In this document: positions 63,465 to 64,000 of the stretch, piece by piece
Layout: each line of letters starts with the position of its first letter
Numbering within the stretch: the stretch's first letter is position 1
Assembly (NCBI GenBank): GCA_041890495.1
Contig: CP169086.1
Span: 744,001 to 808,000 of the forward strand
Reading direction: 5' to 3'
DNA: 64,000 bases
From: Escherichia boydii
Lineage (GTDB): Bacteria > Pseudomonadota > Gammaproteobacteria > Enterobacterales > Enterobacteriaceae
Notes under the pieces: generated by a model
What the model was told of the DNA's origin: nothing
What the model saw: the letters and a program-made list of their open reading frames with translations, nothing else
Databases searched by the model: none
Program-made: the position numbers and the translations under genes

Positions 63465-64000
63465 TTAACCCTGTACTTTTACCTGTCCGGCGGCGTGCTT
63501 CGCGCGCTCAATGGCGTCAACAACACTCTCAGCGGTCGCCAGCGCAACACCCAGACGACGGCTGCCATCAATTTCCGGCTTACCAAATAAACGAATCTGC
63601 AAATCTGCGCCTACGGCATTCTGCACATTATCAAACGTGACATTCTGACTGGTCAGTTGTGGCAGAATAACGGCAGAAGCTGCAGGACCATACTGACGGA
63701 TCCCGCCAACCGGAAGTCCGAGGAAGGCACGTACATGCAGGGCAAACTCTGAGAGATCTTGAGAAATTAACGTCACCATCCCGGTATCATGTGGACGAGG
63801 GGAGACCTCACTGAAAATCACCTCATCACCACAGACAAACAGCTCGACACCAAACAGACCATAACCGCCCAGTGCCAGCACCACTTTACGGGCAATCTCC
63901 TGCGCACGTTCAAGGGCAAGCGGGCTCATTTGCTGTGGTTGCCAGGATTCACGGTAGTCGCCATCTTCCTGGCGATGACCTACCGGTGCACAGAAATGGA
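63465..64000 (-). CDS. purT: Formate-dependent phosphoribosylglycinamide formyltransferase PurT, C-terminal part
   Basis: The minus strand is open from the window edge to the stop at 63465 (about 178 residues). It encodes the C-terminal part of the ATP-grasp enzyme that formylates glycinamide ribonucleotide in purine synthesis. GLFGVELFVCGDEVIFSEVS and RPHDTGMVTLIS carry the Mg-ATP-binding acidic residues, and the terminal AKHAAGQVKVQG matches K-12. The start is beyond the window. Confidence 0.95.
   Translation of the reverse strand, partial: HFCAPVGHRQEDGDYRESWQPQQMSPLALERAQEIARKVVLALGGYGLFGVELFVCGDEVIFSEVSPRPHDTGMVTLISQDLSEFALHVRAFLGLPVGGIRQYGPAASAVILPQLTSQNVTFDNVQNAVGADLQIRLFGKPEIDGSRRLGVALATAESVVDAIERAKHAAGQVKVQG

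Overview
The window comes from an enterobacterium whose backbone reads as Escherichia coli. The genes at both ends run in the E. coli K-12 order (araFGH - otsBA - uspC - flhDC - motAB - cheAW - tar/tap - cheRBYZ - flhBAE - argS - cutC - cmoBA - yecN - yecE - yecD - aspS - nudB - yebC - ruvC/yebB/ruvAB - znuBC/znuA - mepM - lpxM - pykA - hexR - zwf - edd - eda - purT). Many of the encoded proteins match remembered K-12 sequences almost residue for residue. These comparisons are from memory; no alignment was run.

The main feature is a mosaic. Between about 3.0 and 44.2 kb, K-12-like stretches alternate with stretches of higher GC whose proteins are clearly diverged, resembling Enterobacter or a related genus (donor not certain). 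Several switches fall inside genes: otsB, cheA, tar, tap (twice), flhB and yecD. The reading frames stay open across every switch except yecD, which is frameshifted for another reason. The diverged stretches also carry cargo that K-12 lacks here. Between cheW and tar are a DAACS-type symporter and an archaic (spore coat U type) chaperone-usher operon. Between cheZ and flhB is a classical chaperone-usher operon. Where yecT should be there is a rhamnogalacturonide transporter/GH105 hydrolase pair. The yecT and torYZ genes are absent.

Layout: 1-2.7 kb arabinose ABC transporter; 2.8-5.5 kb trehalose synthesis and uspC; 5.5-11.7 kb flagellar master regulator, stator, cheA and cheW; 11.8-18.7 kb symporter and fimbrial operon 1; 18.8-25.1 kb Tar, Tap and the adaptation/response genes; 25.2-30.3 kb fimbrial operon 2; 30.8-34.4 kb flagellar export genes flhBAE; 34.6-37.4 kb rhi pair; 37.4-48.1 kb translation and tRNA-modification genes; 48.1-51.1 kb ruv genes; 51.3-53.9 kb zinc uptake; 53.9-56.3 kb envelope genes; 56.4-63.4 kb central carbon metabolism (pykA, hexR, zwf, edd, eda); 63.5 kb to the end, purT. 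Recognisable control sites include sigma-28 promoters before motA and tar, a CRP site before flhDC, a LexA box before ruvA, a Zur box between znuC and znuA, and GntR/HexR-like sites around zwf and edd. Two known sRNA loci (MotR, MicL) appear conserved.

Two short zones (yecD and the ruvC end-yebB-ruvA stretch) carry many single-base indels with almost no substitutions. That looks more like local sequence error than gene decay, so the apparent loss of RuvA should not be taken at face value. I found no CRISPR array, tRNA, rRNA, IS element or prophage, and no wholly new system. The strongest candidate for something unusual is the interleaved cross-genus exchange of the motility/chemotaxis locus.
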